The notes: generated from the letters alone by a model not told the origin. A DNA stretch of 64,000 nt from Leucobacter musarum subsp. musarum (GCF_001273845.1 NZ_JHBW01000087.1:682001-746000); one strand, 5' to 3'; shown: positions 1 to 9,213, numbered from the stretch's first letter. Program-made: numbers and translations.

Positions 1-69
1 GACGCGCCAGACGTCGTGCCCCGGGCCGTCGACTCCGCCTCCGTATCCGAATCCGAGTCCGAACGATGA
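1..69 (+). CDS. C-terminal end of an unidentified protein (partial)
   Basis: An open frame enters from the left edge and ends at a TGA at 67-69. Only 22 residues are visible; the tail is rich in Ser and Glu (it ends SESESER). The stop overlaps the ATG of mrp (ATGA), which suggests translational coupling. In related actinobacteria mrp often follows a DUF1003 or Mg2+-transporter gene, but nothing visible here identifies the product. Confidence 0.4.
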   Translation, partial: DAPDVVPRAVDSASVSESESER

Positions 70-1232
70 ACGCCCGCCCGGCTGACGGTGCGGCTCGGGC
101 GGTCTGGGAGGCACTGGATCGCGTTCGAGATCCTGAGATCCTGCGCCCGATCACCGACCTCGGCATGGTGCAGGCCGTCGAGGTCGACGCATCGGGTCGC
201 GCCCGCGTCGAGATCCTGCTCACCATCGCCGGGTGCCCCGCCGCACGGCGCATCGAAGCCGATACGCACGCAGCCGCCGTTTCTGCGACCGGCGTGACCG
301 ATGCCGAGGTGGTCGTCGGCGTCATGAGCCGCGACGAACGGCAGCGATTCATCGAGCGCGTGCGCGGCGATCGCGGCACGCGTCCGCAGCAGTTCGGACC
401 CGACTCGCTGACCCGCATCATCGCGGTCACTAGCGGCAAAGGCGGTGTCGGCAAGTCATCGCTGACCGCAGGCATCGCCGTCGCGCTCGCGGCGCGCGGC
501 CTCGCGGCCGGCATCGTGGACGCCGATGTCTTCGGATTCTCGATTCCTGGCCTGCTGGGGCTCAGCCGTGACGGGCGCACCGAGCAGCCGACCCGCGTCG
601 ACGACATGATTCTGCCTCCGGTCGCCCACGGGGTGAAGGTGATTTCGATCGGCATGTTTCTCGGTGACGCCGACCCGCGCACGACCGCCGTTTCGTGGCG
701 CGGGCCGATGCTCCACCGCACGATCGAACAGTTCTTGCGCGATGTCTGGTTCGGCGATCTCGACGTCTTGCTGCTCGATCTACCCCCCGGCACCGGCGAT
801 ATCGCCATCAGTGTCGGTCAGCTGCTGCCCCAGGCCGAAGTACTCGTCGTGACGACGCCGCAGGAGGCCGCCGCCGATGTCGCCGTGCGCAGCGCACTCG
901 TCGCCCGTCAGACCGGGCAACGAGTCATCGGGGTCGTCGAGAACATGGCGGGTCTCGCACAGCCCGACGGCACCGTGCTCGACCTCTTCGGCACCGGCGG
1001 CGGCGCCCTCGTCGCCGATCGGCTGAGCGACGCGGAGCACGGTACGGTGCCGCTCCTCGGCAGTGTGCCGCTCAGTGCAGAGTTCCGTGCCGGCGGGGAT
1101 GCCGGCACACCTGCGGTACTCGAACGCCCCGGCGATCCTGCAGCGGCTGCCGTGATCAGCATCGCCGACGCCATCAGCGCATCGGGTCGCGGACTCGCCG
1201 GAAAGCCGCTCGGCATCAGCGTGCGCCCCTGA
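66..1232 (+). CDS. mrp: Mrp/ApbC-family P-loop ATPase, putative Fe-S cluster carrier
   Basis: 388 aa. An N-terminal MIP18-like domain (about residues 10-90) precedes a ParA/MinD-type ATPase. The deviant Walker A SGKGGVGKSS lies at residues 123-132, followed by the switch region LLLDLPPGTGD. Family members bind and transfer Fe-S clusters in the cytosol. The C-terminal CPxC motif of some Mrp proteins is absent; GVVENMAGLAQPDG stands in its place. The start is fixed by the ATGA overlap with the upstream frame. It converges with the PAS/EAL gene 30 bases downstream. Family certain; exact client proteins unknown. Confidence 0.9.
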   Translation: MNARPADGAARAVWEALDRVRDPEILRPITDLGMVQAVEVDASGRARVEILLTIAGCPAARRIEADTHAAAVSATGVTDAEVVVGVMSRDERQRFIERVRGDRGTRPQQFGPDSLTRIIAVTSGKGGVGKSSLTAGIAVALAARGLAAGIVDADVFGFSIPGLLGLSRDGRTEQPTRVDDMILPPVAHGVKVISIGMFLGDADPRTTAVSWRGPMLHRTIEQFLRDVWFGDLDVLLLDLPPGTGDIAISVGQLLPQAEVLVVTTPQEAAADVAVRSALVARQTGQRVIGVVENMAGLAQPDGTVLDLFGTGGGALVADRLSDAEHGTVPLLGSVPLSAEFRAGGDAGTPAVLERPGDPAAAAVISIADAISASGRGLAGKPLGISVRP

Positions 1233-1262
1233 CGGAGCGTTCGGCGCTCACGCGCCCGATAT

Positions 1263-3017
1263 TCAGTCGCGCGGCGCCGTACTTTCGAGTTCGGCACCCA
1301 TCGGAACTGGTCGGCCGAACAGATACCCCTGGAACGCATCGACACCGAGGCTGCGCAGCATCTCGAACTGCTCCTCCGTCTCGACGCCCTCGCCGACGAC
1401 CTGCAGATCGAAAATGCGGCCGAGTTGCACGATCGTTTCCGTGATTGCCGCAGCCTGCGGGTCTTCGACGACCGAAGACACGAAGGAGCGATCGATCTTC
1501 AGCTGCTGCACGGGCAACTGCCGCAGATAGCTGAGCGACGAGTAGCCGGTGCCGAAGTCATCGAGTGACGACATCACCCCCTCCGCTCGCAGGCTCTTGA
1601 GCAGGCGCACCGTGCGGTCGAGGTCGCTGTGCAGCACGCTCTCGGTGAGTTCGAGCTTGAGGCGATCAGCCGGAATACCGTGACGAGTGATGACGTCGCG
1701 AATGTGCTCCGCGAAATCGGGCACACGAAGCTGTCGCTCGCTGAGATTGACCGAGAAGGTGAGGTCGCGGGTCTCCGGGCGCAACGCCCACGTCGAGAGG
1801 ATGCGACAGGCTTCCTCGAGCACGAATTCGCCGATCTCGACGATGAGGCCCGTCTGCTCGGCCAGCGGGATGAAGTCGTCGGGCGGCACCAACCCGCGGC
1901 ACCCGTTCTGCCAGCGAATCAACCCCTCATGCCCGATGACTCGCCGCTCGCGATCCACGATCGGCTGCGCAAAGAGCCGGAGCTCGCCCTGGCGGATTCC
2001 GGTGCGCAGCTCGGAGACGAGCATCATGCGCTCCTGAACCGCCGTCATCATGCGCTGCTCGAAGGGTTGCACGCGGCGCTGACCGCTCAGGCGGCGCGCC
2101 CGCTTGCGCGCGATCTCCGAGCATTTGACGATCTCGTTCGGATCGTTCGAGACGATGAAGGTGCTCGCGTCGAGCCACGCCCCGATATCGGCCCGTTCGG
2201 ACGCCCAGATCACGTAGCCCACACTGGCGCCTGAACCGACGGTGATATCGGAGCCGAGTTCGACAGTGTCGACCAGCAGATCGAGCACCGATTCGATCAT
2301 GGTCACGGTGCGACGCTGGGCGACGTCGAGGTCTGCTCCGAGGTCCGTCAGCAGCAGTCCATAGGTGTTGGAGCCGATGCGGCCGATGCGCACCGCGCCG
2401 CTTTCGAGCCGACACAGCCGCTGGGCGGCGTCGAGCAGCAATCGGTCACCGGCTTCGAAGCCGAACGCATCGTTGACCGTCGAGAGCTGGTCGACGCTCA
2501 CGGTGAGAAACGCCGCGAACGTCTGTCCGTCGGCATCTAGTGCCCCGTGATCTTCGATCGCCTGCAGCATCGCCGCACGGTTGTCGAGCCCGGTGACCGG
2601 ATCGACGTAGGCGAGTCGCCGCACCTCTTGCTCCGCGAGATGCCGCTGCGTCTCCTCGGTGCGGAGCGACACGTAACTCGTCGGAGCCCCATCGGCGTCA
2701 AGCAGCGGAACGATCGTCGTATTCACCCAGTATTCCGAGCCATCTTTCGCCCGGTTGCAGATCTCGTTTTGCCAGACCTCGCCGCGCGTGATCGTGCGCC
2801 AGAGTTCGGCGAAGAACTCGGGCGGGTGGAACCCGGAGTTGACGATGCGATGCGTCTGCCCGATCAGCTCATCGCTCGAGTACTGCGAAATCTGACAGAA
2901 CCGGTCGTTCGCATACGTGATGCGCCCGTCGAGATCGGTGATCACCACGATCGAGTGCGCATTGAGCGCTCCCATGATCTCGTCGAAGAACCGCGCCGGT
3001 TCGGGAGCCACCATCAC
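1263..3017 (-). CDS. PAS-GGDEF(degenerate)-EAL protein, probable cyclic-di-GMP phosphodiesterase
   Basis: 584 aa, no membrane segment. An N-terminal PAS/PAC sensor (about 12-120) is followed by a GGDEF-like domain (about 140-300) in which the active-site motif reads GSNTY, so diguanylate cyclase activity is unlikely. The C-terminal EAL domain (about 325-570) has EGL instead of EAL but keeps the key residues of active phosphodiesterases: E in GHEGLIRW, N in VNLSERQL, ELTES, DDFGTGYSS, KIDRSF, E in GEGVE and Q in QGYLFG. The GTG start overlaps the tatB stop (GTGA), so it is probably translated as part of a tatB operon. Confidence 0.88.
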   Translation of the reverse strand: MMVAPEPARFFDEIMGALNAHSIVVITDLDGRITYANDRFCQISQYSSDELIGQTHRIVNSGFHPPEFFAELWRTITRGEVWQNEICNRAKDGSEYWVNTTIVPLLDADGAPTSYVSLRTEETQRHLAEQEVRRLAYVDPVTGLDNRAAMLQAIEDHGALDADGQTFAAFLTVSVDQLSTVNDAFGFEAGDRLLLDAAQRLCRLESGAVRIGRIGSNTYGLLLTDLGADLDVAQRRTVTMIESVLDLLVDTVELGSDITVGSGASVGYVIWASERADIGAWLDASTFIVSNDPNEIVKCSEIARKRARRLSGQRRVQPFEQRMMTAVQERMMLVSELRTGIRQGELRLFAQPIVDRERRVIGHEGLIRWQNGCRGLVPPDDFIPLAEQTGLIVEIGEFVLEEACRILSTWALRPETRDLTFSVNLSERQLRVPDFAEHIRDVITRHGIPADRLKLELTESVLHSDLDRTVRLLKSLRAEGVMSSLDDFGTGYSSLSYLRQLPVQQLKIDRSFVSSVVEDPQAAAITETIVQLGRIFDLQVVGEGVETEEQFEMLRSLGVDAFQGYLFGRPVPMGAELESTAPRD

Positions 3018-3379
3018 GTCGCTTCCTCGTCGAAGTGCAGGCTGCCCACGGTCGACTCTTCACGAATGCCGCGCCTGGCTTCGGCTTCGGCCATCCGCGA
3101 TCGCCTGGCCTCGCCCTGCGCGTCGCGTTCGTCTTCGAGCAGCGCGTCACGAATGATGCGACGCGGATCGTATTGACGGGGGTCGAGCTGCCGCCAATCG
3201 ACATCATCGAATTCCGGGCCCATTTCGTCGCGCAGGCGATCTTTCGCCCCGTTGGCCATGCGTTTGAGCGAGCGCACGAGCTCCCCCAGCTTTCGGGCAT
3301 ACACCGGAAGGCGCTCTGGACCCAGCACAAACAGGGCGATCACAAGGATCACCATGAGTTTGTCGATCGTCAGGCCCAT
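3014..3379 (-). CDS. tatB: Sec-independent protein translocase subunit TatB
   Basis: 121 aa. One N-terminal transmembrane helix (about 5-20) is followed by the hinge FVLGPERLPVYARKLGELVR and a charged amphipathic, coiled-coil-like tail, the TatA/TatB plan; length and the long acidic tail favour TatB. It acts with TatC in exporting folded proteins. Longer starts exist upstream, but ATG 3379 lies exactly seven bases after a TACGAT -10 hexamer and gives the usual short N-terminus (MGLTIDK). It is coupled to the EAL-protein gene downstream. Confidence 0.85.
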   Translation of the reverse strand: MGLTIDKLMVILVIALFVLGPERLPVYARKLGELVRSLKRMANGAKDRLRDEMGPEFDDVDWRQLDPRQYDPRRIIRDALLEDERDAQGEARRSRMAEAEARRGIREESTVGSLHFDEEAT

Positions 3380-3386
3380 CATGCTC

Positions 3387-3392
3387 ATCGTA
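3387..3392 (-). promoter_or_regulatory. -10 element of tatB (leaderless type)
   Basis: TACGAT on the minus strand, seven bases before ATG 3379 and four before ATG 3382. Transcription would begin at or next to the start codon. Confidence 0.55.
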
Positions 3393-3565
3393 CCGCTCAC
3401 GGCGCTGCGAGACGCTGTGCGCAACGCATGCGGTCTGACCGCTTTGCACCGCCTCCGCGTGTACGACGCGCCCGCCGCGGCCCGGGGCCTACGCTATGGT
3501 GCAGGATCGCATCCCGCCACGGCCGCTCGTCGTTGGCCTGAGCGCCCGCAGCACCGGAGGAAATC

Positions 3566-4198
3566 GTGAGCAAGCTCGAACGCAATTGGCAGTACGCCGA
3601 GCAGTACCCCGGCGAGACCGAAGCCCTCGTGCGGGCCCGCCGGCTGTCGCTCGAACTCGGGATCGAGCCGGTGAGCCGCTCGATCGCGGCTCAGCTCTCG
3701 GGGCTGACCGTGCTGTCGCGCGCGCAGGCGATCTGCGAGGTCGGCACCGGCGTGGGCGTCAGCGGACTCGCGCTGCTGCGCTACTCGGATCGCGCGACGC
3801 TGACGTCGATCGAGCTCGAGTCGGAGCATCTGCGCGAAGCCAAAAGCGTGTTCTCCGAAGCGGGCATCGCCACATCGCGTCTCCGACTCATCGAGGGCGA
3901 CGCGCGACACGTCATGCCGCGATTGAACTTGGAAGCCTACGACCTGGTGCTGCTCGATGCCGAGCCGTCTCAGCTGCTCGAACACTTCGAGCACGCGCTC
4001 GGCATCGTGCGCCCCGGTGGCAGCGTGATCGTGCCCGGCGCCTTCGCCCACGGCCGGGTCCCCGACCCTGCGGCACGCGACGAGGGCACGCAGGCCATGC
4101 GTGATCTGCTGGCGCTCGTGGCGGAGTCGACGGCGATCGCTCCGATCCTGTCGCCGGCGGGTGACGGTCTGCTCACACTCGTTCGCCTCGACGGCTGA
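3566..4198 (+). CDS. O-methyltransferase family protein (class I SAM-dependent)
   Basis: 210 aa. A Rossmann methyltransferase with SAM-binding motif I EVGTGVGVSG near residues 62-71, an acidic residue after strand 2 (SIELE) and the motif LVLLDAEPS. It matches the family of predicted actinobacterial O-methyltransferases related to catechol O-methyltransferase (Methyltransf_24-like); the substrate is unknown. The GTG start has a strong ribosome site, GGAGG, five bases upstream. A TATGGT hexamer about 70 bases upstream could be its -10 element. The gene ends at a strong bidirectional terminator. Confidence 0.82.
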   Translation: MSKLERNWQYAEQYPGETEALVRARRLSLELGIEPVSRSIAAQLSGLTVLSRAQAICEVGTGVGVSGLALLRYSDRATLTSIELESEHLREAKSVFSEAGIATSRLRLIEGDARHVMPRLNLEAYDLVLLDAEPSQLLEHFEHALGIVRPGGSVIVPGAFAHGRVPDPAARDEGTQAMRDLLALVAESTAIAPILSPAGDGLLTLVRLDG

Positions 4199-4217
4199 GT
4201 CGCGCGTCTCCAGCAAC

Positions 4218-4258
4218 AGCTGAGCCCCCGTGTCCATGCGGATCACGGGGGCTCAGCT
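4218..4258. terminator. Bidirectional terminator between convergent genes
   Basis: Perfect 15-bp inverted repeat (4218-4232 with 4244-4258) around an 11-base loop, between the stops of the O-methyltransferase and the DUF3117 gene. There is no long T tract, as is common in GC-rich actinobacteria. Confidence 0.85.
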
Positions 4259-4274
4259 ATTGCTATGGCGTTGC

Positions 4275-4445
4275 TCAGCCGTCGAGCACGCCTGCGAGCA
4301 CATCGCGGAGTTCAGCGGCCTCTTGATCGTTGACCGACACCACCAGACGTCCGCCGCCCTCGAGCGGTACACGAACCACGATCAAGCGGCTCTCACGCAC
4401 CGCTTCCATGGGCCCGTCCCCGGTCCTCGGTTTCATTGCAGCCAT
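4275..4445 (-). CDS. DUF3117 family small protein
   Basis: 56 aa. The translation begins MAAMKPRTGDGPMEAV and carries a compact beta-rich core (RLIVVRVPLEGGGRLVV), which I recognise as DUF3117, a family widely conserved in actinobacteria with no assigned function. A near-consensus ribosome site, AAGGAGG, precedes the ATG by five bases. A possible promoter is TAAAAT (4479-4484) with TTGGCT (4504-4509), although the 19-base spacer is long. Confidence 0.85.
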   Translation of the reverse strand: MAAMKPRTGDGPMEAVRESRLIVVRVPLEGGGRLVVSVNDQEAAELRDVLAGVLDG

Positions 4446-4542
4446 GACGCCTCCTTGCAGGTTTGATGGATAGATTCCATTTTATCGGTTTCAGGCAGGC
4501 GAGAGCCAACTGATCGTCGCGGAATGACGCGGAAGTTCGCGC

Positions 4543-5667
4543 TTAGTCGTCGAACTCGCTCGTCAGCCACGCACGCAGAGCCGCCGCGCTCGACTCAATC
4601 TGCGCAATCGGAACGCTCTCATCGTCGGCGTGTGCGAGCAGGGGGTCGCCCGGGCCGAAGTTCACCGCCGGGATGCCAAGTGCCGAGAACCGCGACACGT
4701 CGGTCCAGCCGAACTTCGCCGTCGGATTTTCTCCCACCGCATCAACGAATCGCTGCGCCAGCGGCGCGTCGAGCCCGGGCCGCGCTCCCGGAGCCAGGTC
4801 GACGATGTCGACCGCGTCCGCATCCGCGAAGAACTGCTCGACGAACGCGCTCGCCTCGGCGCCGCTCCGGCTCGGAGCAAATCGGTAGTTGACCTCGAAT
4901 ACGCACTCATCCGGGATGACATTGCCTGCGACACCGCCCTCGATACGCACGGCATTGAGACCCTCCCGGTACTCCAAGCCGTCGACGACGATCCGCTCGG
5001 GGACGAACTGTGCCAAGCGTTCGAGCAGTGCTCCGGCGCGATGGATCGCGTTGACGCCCATCCAGCTGCGCGCGGAGTGGGCACGGGTGCCGCGCAGGGT
5101 GACGCGTGCTCGCAGCGTGCCGTTGCAGCCACCCTCGATGGTGCCGTTCGACGGCTCCCCCAGAATCGCGAAGTCTGCACCGAACAGCTGGGGGTGGTGA
5201 CGCATCGCGCGACCCAAACCGCTGAGCTCGGAAGCGACCTCCTCGTGGTCGTACCAGATCCAGGTCAGGTCGACGGTCGGCTCCACGAGCTCGACGGCGA
5301 GCGCGAGCTGCACCGCGACGCCCGCCTTCATGTCGACCGTGCCGCGGCCCCAGATCATCGGTTCGCCCGACACGTCGTCGGTCACATCGCGCACCGGCAG
5401 ATTCTCGTTGATGGGCACCGTGTCGAGGTGCCCCGCAATCGCCACCCGCCGCGACCGGCCGAGTTCGGTGCGCGCGATGACCGTGTCGCCGTCGCGCGTC
5501 ACCACGAGGTGGGGGGCGTGCTCGCGCAAGGTCGCCTCGATGGCGTCGGCGATGCACCGCTCGTCGCCGGAGACCGAGGCGATATCGCACAACTGACGCG
5601 TCAGCGCGACCGGGCCCGCCGTGGGGTCGAGGGTGGTGATCGGCGTCGGATTCGATGTGTTGCTCAC
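4543..5667 (-). CDS. dapE: Succinyl-diaminopimelate desuccinylase DapE
   Basis: 374 aa M20-family metallopeptidase that hydrolyses N-succinyl-LL-diaminopimelate to LL-DAP and succinate in the cytosol. Visible metal-site motifs are [17 protein letters not shown] with its bridging Asp, the catalytic DHEE and the C-terminal His of LLAHADDE. The internal dimerisation domain lies around residues 180-290. The open frame extends far upstream, but GTG 5667 gives the family N-terminus and lies seven bases after TAGGCT. It is divergent from dapD, which makes the precursor two steps earlier. Confidence 0.92.
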   Translation of the reverse strand: MSNTSNPTPITTLDPTAGPVALTRQLCDIASVSGDERCIADAIEATLREHAPHLVVTRDGDTVIARTELGRSRRVAIAGHLDTVPINENLPVRDVTDDVSGEPMIWGRGTVDMKAGVAVQLALAVELVEPTVDLTWIWYDHEEVASELSGLGRAMRHHPQLFGADFAILGEPSNGTIEGGCNGTLRARVTLRGTRAHSARSWMGVNAIHRAGALLERLAQFVPERIVVDGLEYREGLNAVRIEGGVAGNVIPDECVFEVNYRFAPSRSGAEASAFVEQFFADADAVDIVDLAPGARPGLDAPLAQRFVDAVGENPTAKFGWTDVSRFSALGIPAVNFGPGDPLLAHADDESVPIAQIESSAAALRAWLTSEFDD

Positions 5668-5674
5668 CCGAATC

Positions 5675-5680
5675 AGCCTA
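5675..5680 (-). promoter_or_regulatory. -10 element of dapE (leaderless type)
   Basis: TAGGCT on the minus strand, seven bases before GTG 5667, within the short dapE/dapD divergent spacer. Confidence 0.55.
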
Positions 5681-5726
5681 TTGCTTTCTGTGGCCTTCCG
5701 CCCGTCGGCGACCGTACCCGCGACGA

Positions 5727-5732
5727 TACGAT
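5727..5732 (+). promoter_or_regulatory. -10 element of dapD (leaderless type)
   Basis: TACGAT, seven bases before ATG 5740. It overlaps the alternative ATG at 5731, which argues against that start. Confidence 0.6.
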
Positions 5733-5739
5733 GGATCGC

Positions 5740-6696
5740 ATGACTGCTTCTCGCACTGCCTGGGCCGCCGGTATCGCTACGATCGCGACCGACGGCACCG
5801 TTCTCGACGCTTGGTTCCCCGCTCCCGAACTCGGAGCTCGACCCGCCGATCGCGATCCGCACATCGCTCCCGCGGATCTCGAGGGGCTCGTCGGTCGCGA
5901 TGAGACACGCGAGGTGACGCTGCAGTTCGTCAATGTCGAGATCGATCTCGACGCCGGCCCCTCGTCGACCGAGGATGCGTACCTGCGATTGCACCTCCTG
6001 TCGCACTGCCTCGTGCGTCCGAACGAGCTCAACCTCGACGGCATCTTCGGTCAGCTTCCCAACAATGCGTGGACCACCGCCGGCCCAATGCAGCCCGAAA
6101 CCTTCGCGGCTCGTCTCCCCCAGCTCAAGCGCGCCGGCATCACCGCCGTCGGCGTCGATAAGTTCCCCCGCCTGACCGACTACGTCGTACCGCAGGGCGT
6201 ACGCATCGCCGATGCGTCGCGCGTGCGCCTCGGCGCGCACCTCGCTCCCGGCACCACCGTCATGCACGAGGGCTTCGTCAACTTCAACGCGGGCACGCTC
6301 GGCGCGTCGATGGTCGAGGGCCGCATCTCGCAGGGCGTCGTCGTGGGTAACGGCTCCGACATCGGCGGCGGCGCGTCCATCATGGGCACGCTGTCGGGCG
6401 GCGGCACGCAGCGCATCTCGGTGGGTGAGCGTGCGCTCCTCGGCGCGAACTCGGGTATCGGCATCTCGATCGGCGACGACAGTGTCGTCGAGGCCGGCTT
6501 GTACGTCACCGCCGGCACGAAGGTTGTGTTGCCGCACGGTACGAGTGCAGCGCCGGGGTCACCCGCCGAGGTCAAGGCCGTCGAGCTCTCCGGGGTTGCC
6601 GGGCTCCTGTTCCGCCGCAACTCGCGCACGGGCGCGGTCGAAGCGCTCCCCCGCGAGGGCACCGGTATCGAGCTCAACGCGGCGCTACACGCCTGA
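5740..6696 (+). CDS. dapD: Tetrahydrodipicolinate N-succinyltransferase DapD
   Basis: 318 aa. It transfers succinyl from succinyl-CoA to tetrahydrodipicolinate, opening the succinylase branch to DAP and lysine. The C-terminal half shows the left-handed beta-helix of hexapeptide acyltransferases (G-rich repeats such as [18 protein letters not shown] and [13 protein letters not shown]). Length and N-terminus fit the actinobacterial DapD type. ATG 5740 is chosen over ATG 5731 because of the -10 spacing. The enzyme products of dapC and dapE, both in this window, act next. Confidence 0.92.
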   Translation: MTASRTAWAAGIATIATDGTVLDAWFPAPELGARPADRDPHIAPADLEGLVGRDETREVTLQFVNVEIDLDAGPSSTEDAYLRLHLLSHCLVRPNELNLDGIFGQLPNNAWTTAGPMQPETFAARLPQLKRAGITAVGVDKFPRLTDYVVPQGVRIADASRVRLGAHLAPGTTVMHEGFVNFNAGTLGASMVEGRISQGVVVGNGSDIGGGASIMGTLSGGGTQRISVGERALLGANSGIGISIGDDSVVEAGLYVTAGTKVVLPHGTSAAPGSPAEVKAVELSGVAGLLFRRNSRTGAVEALPREGTGIELNAALHA

Positions 6697-6706
6697 GAAC
6701 AACTGG

Positions 6707-6751
6707 GCGTGACCGCGGGGGCTGAGTTCGATCAGCCTTGCGCGGTCACGC
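6707..6751. terminator. Hairpin between convergent dapD and the ABC permease gene
   Basis: Inverted repeat of 11 bp (6707-6717 with 6741-6751) plus an inner 6-bp stem (6720-6725 with 6732-6737). The right arm covers the stop codon and last codons of the permease gene, so the terminator is partly inside coding sequence. Confidence 0.6.
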
Positions 6752-8396
6752 TCGCCAACAGCTCGGGCGCCCGGCGGTCGTAGATCGCCGCGCCCCAGCG
6801 CACCCCGCCCCAGAACGCCGCGGCTCCGGTGATCACGCCGACTCCGAGACTCACCCAGGCCCACAGCGGATCATTCGTGACGCCGGCTGCGATGACGAAT
6901 GCGATCGTCGGAATCGAGAGCACGGCCAGCGCGCCATACGATCCACCCATGCCGATGAGGCTGAGCGCCCCGGCACCCGGCTTCGAGGCGAACGGATTGT
7001 CGCCCGCTTGCGGCACCGGCATCACGAAGATCGCCGAGCACACACTCGAAACACCGAAGCCGCCGAGCGTCACCACCGCGGCGAGCCCCAGCAGCGTCGG
7101 CAACTGATCGAACCGGCCGACGATCGCGGTCGTCACCACGGCGATGATGAGGATCAGCGGTACGCCGATGATCGCGTTTGCCCAGACGCGGCCCAGTCGG
7201 TCGTCGACCCCGCGCACACCACGCAGCACGTGCGCCGTGAAAGCGGTGCCATCGTACGAGATGTCGGTAAATGTGCTGAGCGAGATCAGCGCCGCGACGA
7301 TGATCGTCGACCCGGGCAGCATGATGAGGAGCCCCGTCGTCCCCGAGACGAACCCGAACAGCACGGGCATCACGATCACGACGATGAGGCTCTGCAGATA
7401 TCTCGGGTCGCGCAACCAGTACGTGAGGGCACGCGCTGCCACCGCACCCCGTGGGGTTGCGGGGAATCGACCGAACCAGCCCGTTCCCGCGCGCCCGACA
7501 GTGCGAGCGCCACTCGATTCAGCGCCGGTATTCGCGATGTACAGTCGGCGCCACCCCAGAAACAGCACCACCGGGGTCGCCAGCGCAATGAGCAACTTGA
7601 GCGCGGCCATGCCGAATTCGCCCGACGCCACCTCCGCGGGTACCGCCCACACCGCGCCGAGCGGCGACCACGAGAACCCCTCTGCAATCGCGGGCAGGCG
7701 ATCCCAGAGCGTCGCCACTCCCTGGCTGATCCCGGAGATCAACGGACCGACGAGCACGAGCACGAGCAGCACCAGCCCACCGATGACCTCACGGAAGCGC
7801 CGGTTCGACGACGCGCGCGTAATGAGCGTCACGACGAGTTGGCACGCGAGCACGCAGGTAACGGTCGCGATCGGAGCGAGCAGGATCGCCACGACCGATG
7901 CGCCGGGCGCGCGCACCCACGCCGCCGCCGAGAGCGCTGACAGCACGAGCGTCAAGATTCCAGGGATGCCGAGCAGGCTCGCCGTTGCGATACCGCTGAC
8001 CTGCAGCGTCGGGCTCATGGGGAGCCAGGTGAGGCGAGCGGGATCGAGTGTCCGATCCATACCGGTCGATAGAATCGGGCCGAGTGACCACCCGAGCACG
8101 ACGACGACGCCGCCCAAGATGAGTGCTGTGCGCGCGGTCTCGGCGTCCGCGAAGCCGAGACCGACGAGCCCGATTGCTGCTCCGGTGAAGACCCCGAGCC
8201 CATAGACTGCACCGATGATCGCGCCGACGAGCTGCCACGGATGGCGCCGCAGCGTGTTCCCGAGCACGACGAAGCGCAGGCGCACCATGATGCGCACGCG
8301 GGCGATTCCGCTCGTACGCTGGGCCGGTACGGCTGCTGAGGCGGGCGCGGGAATCCGGGCGCCACCCGGCGCCGCGGTCACCCCTGACTCAACCAC
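6732..8396 (-). CDS. ABC-2-type transporter, large membrane subunit
   Basis: 554 aa with roughly eleven or twelve hydrophobic helices spread over the whole length and no catalytic domain. The N-terminal 40 residues are Ala/Pro-rich and cytosolic. It is encoded directly after an ABC ATPase with a 19-base overlap (GTG start at 8396 inside the ATPase gene), so the two form an exporter-type complex in the cytoplasmic membrane. The substrate cannot be inferred. Its stop lies inside the terminator hairpin shared with dapD. Confidence 0.75.
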   Translation of the reverse strand: MVESGVTAAPGGARIPAPASAAVPAQRTSGIARVRIMVRLRFVVLGNTLRRHPWQLVGAIIGAVYGLGVFTGAAIGLVGLGFADAETARTALILGGVVVVLGWSLGPILSTGMDRTLDPARLTWLPMSPTLQVSGIATASLLGIPGILTLVLSALSAAAWVRAPGASVVAILLAPIATVTCVLACQLVVTLITRASSNRRFREVIGGLVLLVLVLVGPLISGISQGVATLWDRLPAIAEGFSWSPLGAVWAVPAEVASGEFGMAALKLLIALATPVVLFLGWRRLYIANTGAESSGARTVGRAGTGWFGRFPATPRGAVAARALTYWLRDPRYLQSLIVVIVMPVLFGFVSGTTGLLIMLPGSTIIVAALISLSTFTDISYDGTAFTAHVLRGVRGVDDRLGRVWANAIIGVPLILIIAVVTTAIVGRFDQLPTLLGLAAVVTLGGFGVSSVCSAIFVMPVPQAGDNPFASKPGAGALSLIGMGGSYGALAVLSIPTIAFVIAAGVTNDPLWAWVSLGVGVITGAAAFWGGVRWGAAIYDRRAPELLASVTAQG

Positions 8397-9148
8397 GACG
8401 GGCCTTCGAGGTGCTGCCGCCCGCCGACCAGTTCGACGAAGCGCTCTTCGAGTGTTGAGGTGCCGCGCACCTCATCGACCGTGCCTGCAGCGAGCACGCG
8501 CCCCGCGGCGATGACGGCGACGTGGTCGCAGAGGCGCTGCACGAGGTCCATTGAATGGCTCGAGACGATCACCGTGCCGCCTCCGCGCACGAACCCTTGC
8601 AAGATGTCTCGAATATTGGCCGCGGAAACCGGGTCGACGGATTCGAACGGCTCGTCGAGCACGAGCAGGCGCGGCGCGTGCACGAGCGCGCACGCGAGCG
8701 CAATCTTCTTCGTCATGCCCGCGGAGTAGTCGACCACGAGCGTGCGCGATGCCTCCCCGAGGTCGAGCAGATGCAGCAGATCGGCGCACCGCTCGGCGAC
8801 CGTTGCGGCGTCGAGACCGGCCAGCAGACCGGTGTAGGTGATCAGCTGCTCGCCCGTGAGCCGGTCGAAGAGCTTCACGCCGTCGGCGAGCACGCCGACG
8901 AGCTGCTTCGCCTCCGTCGGGTGCTGCCACACGTCGACCCCGGCGATCAGCGCCTGGCCGAACTCCGGGCGCAGCAGGCCGGTCGCCATCGAGAGCGTCG
9001 TGGTCTTCCCCGCCCCGTTGGGGCCGACGAGACCGTAGCAGGAGCCGGTCGGGATCGCGAGCGAGATGCCGTTGACGGCGATCTTCTCGCCGAAACGTTT
9101 CGCGAGACCGCGGAGTTCAAGAGCTGGTATGGGCGTCGAGGAGTCCAT
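8378..9148 (-). CDS. ABC transporter ATP-binding protein (ABC-2 exporter)
   Basis: 256 aa. Complete nucleotide-binding domain: Walker A GPNGAGKTTT, signature YSAGMTKKIAL (SAGM in place of SGGQ), Walker B LLVLDEPFE and switch His in SSHSMD. This pattern matches the CcmA/DrrA-like exporter ATPases. It energises the overlapping downstream permease. The frame is open for another 56 codons upstream, but ATG 9148 sits seven bases after TAGGGT and gives the usual N-terminus. Confidence 0.88.
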   Translation of the reverse strand: MDSSTPIPALELRGLAKRFGEKIAVNGISLAIPTGSCYGLVGPNGAGKTTTLSMATGLLRPEFGQALIAGVDVWQHPTEAKQLVGVLADGVKLFDRLTGEQLITYTGLLAGLDAATVAERCADLLHLLDLGEASRTLVVDYSAGMTKKIALACALVHAPRLLVLDEPFESVDPVSAANIRDILQGFVRGGGTVIVSSHSMDLVQRLCDHVAVIAAGRVLAAGTVDEVRGTSTLEERFVELVGGRQHLEGPSWLSQG

Positions 9149-9155
9149 ACCATCC

Positions 9156-9161
9156 ACCCTA
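9156..9161 (-). promoter_or_regulatory. -10 element of the ABC exporter operon (leaderless type)
   Basis: TAGGGT on the minus strand, seven bases before ATG 9148. Confidence 0.5.
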
Positions 9162-9213
9162 GCGAGCGCGTCGCGAGGCCCGCCAGGGGGTCGCGCGACA
9201 GCGCCGCGTCGGG

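Noticed and set aside
1233-1249. Small hairpin GAGCG/CGCTC between mrp and the EAL gene
   Set aside because: Only five base pairs; too weak to call a terminator.
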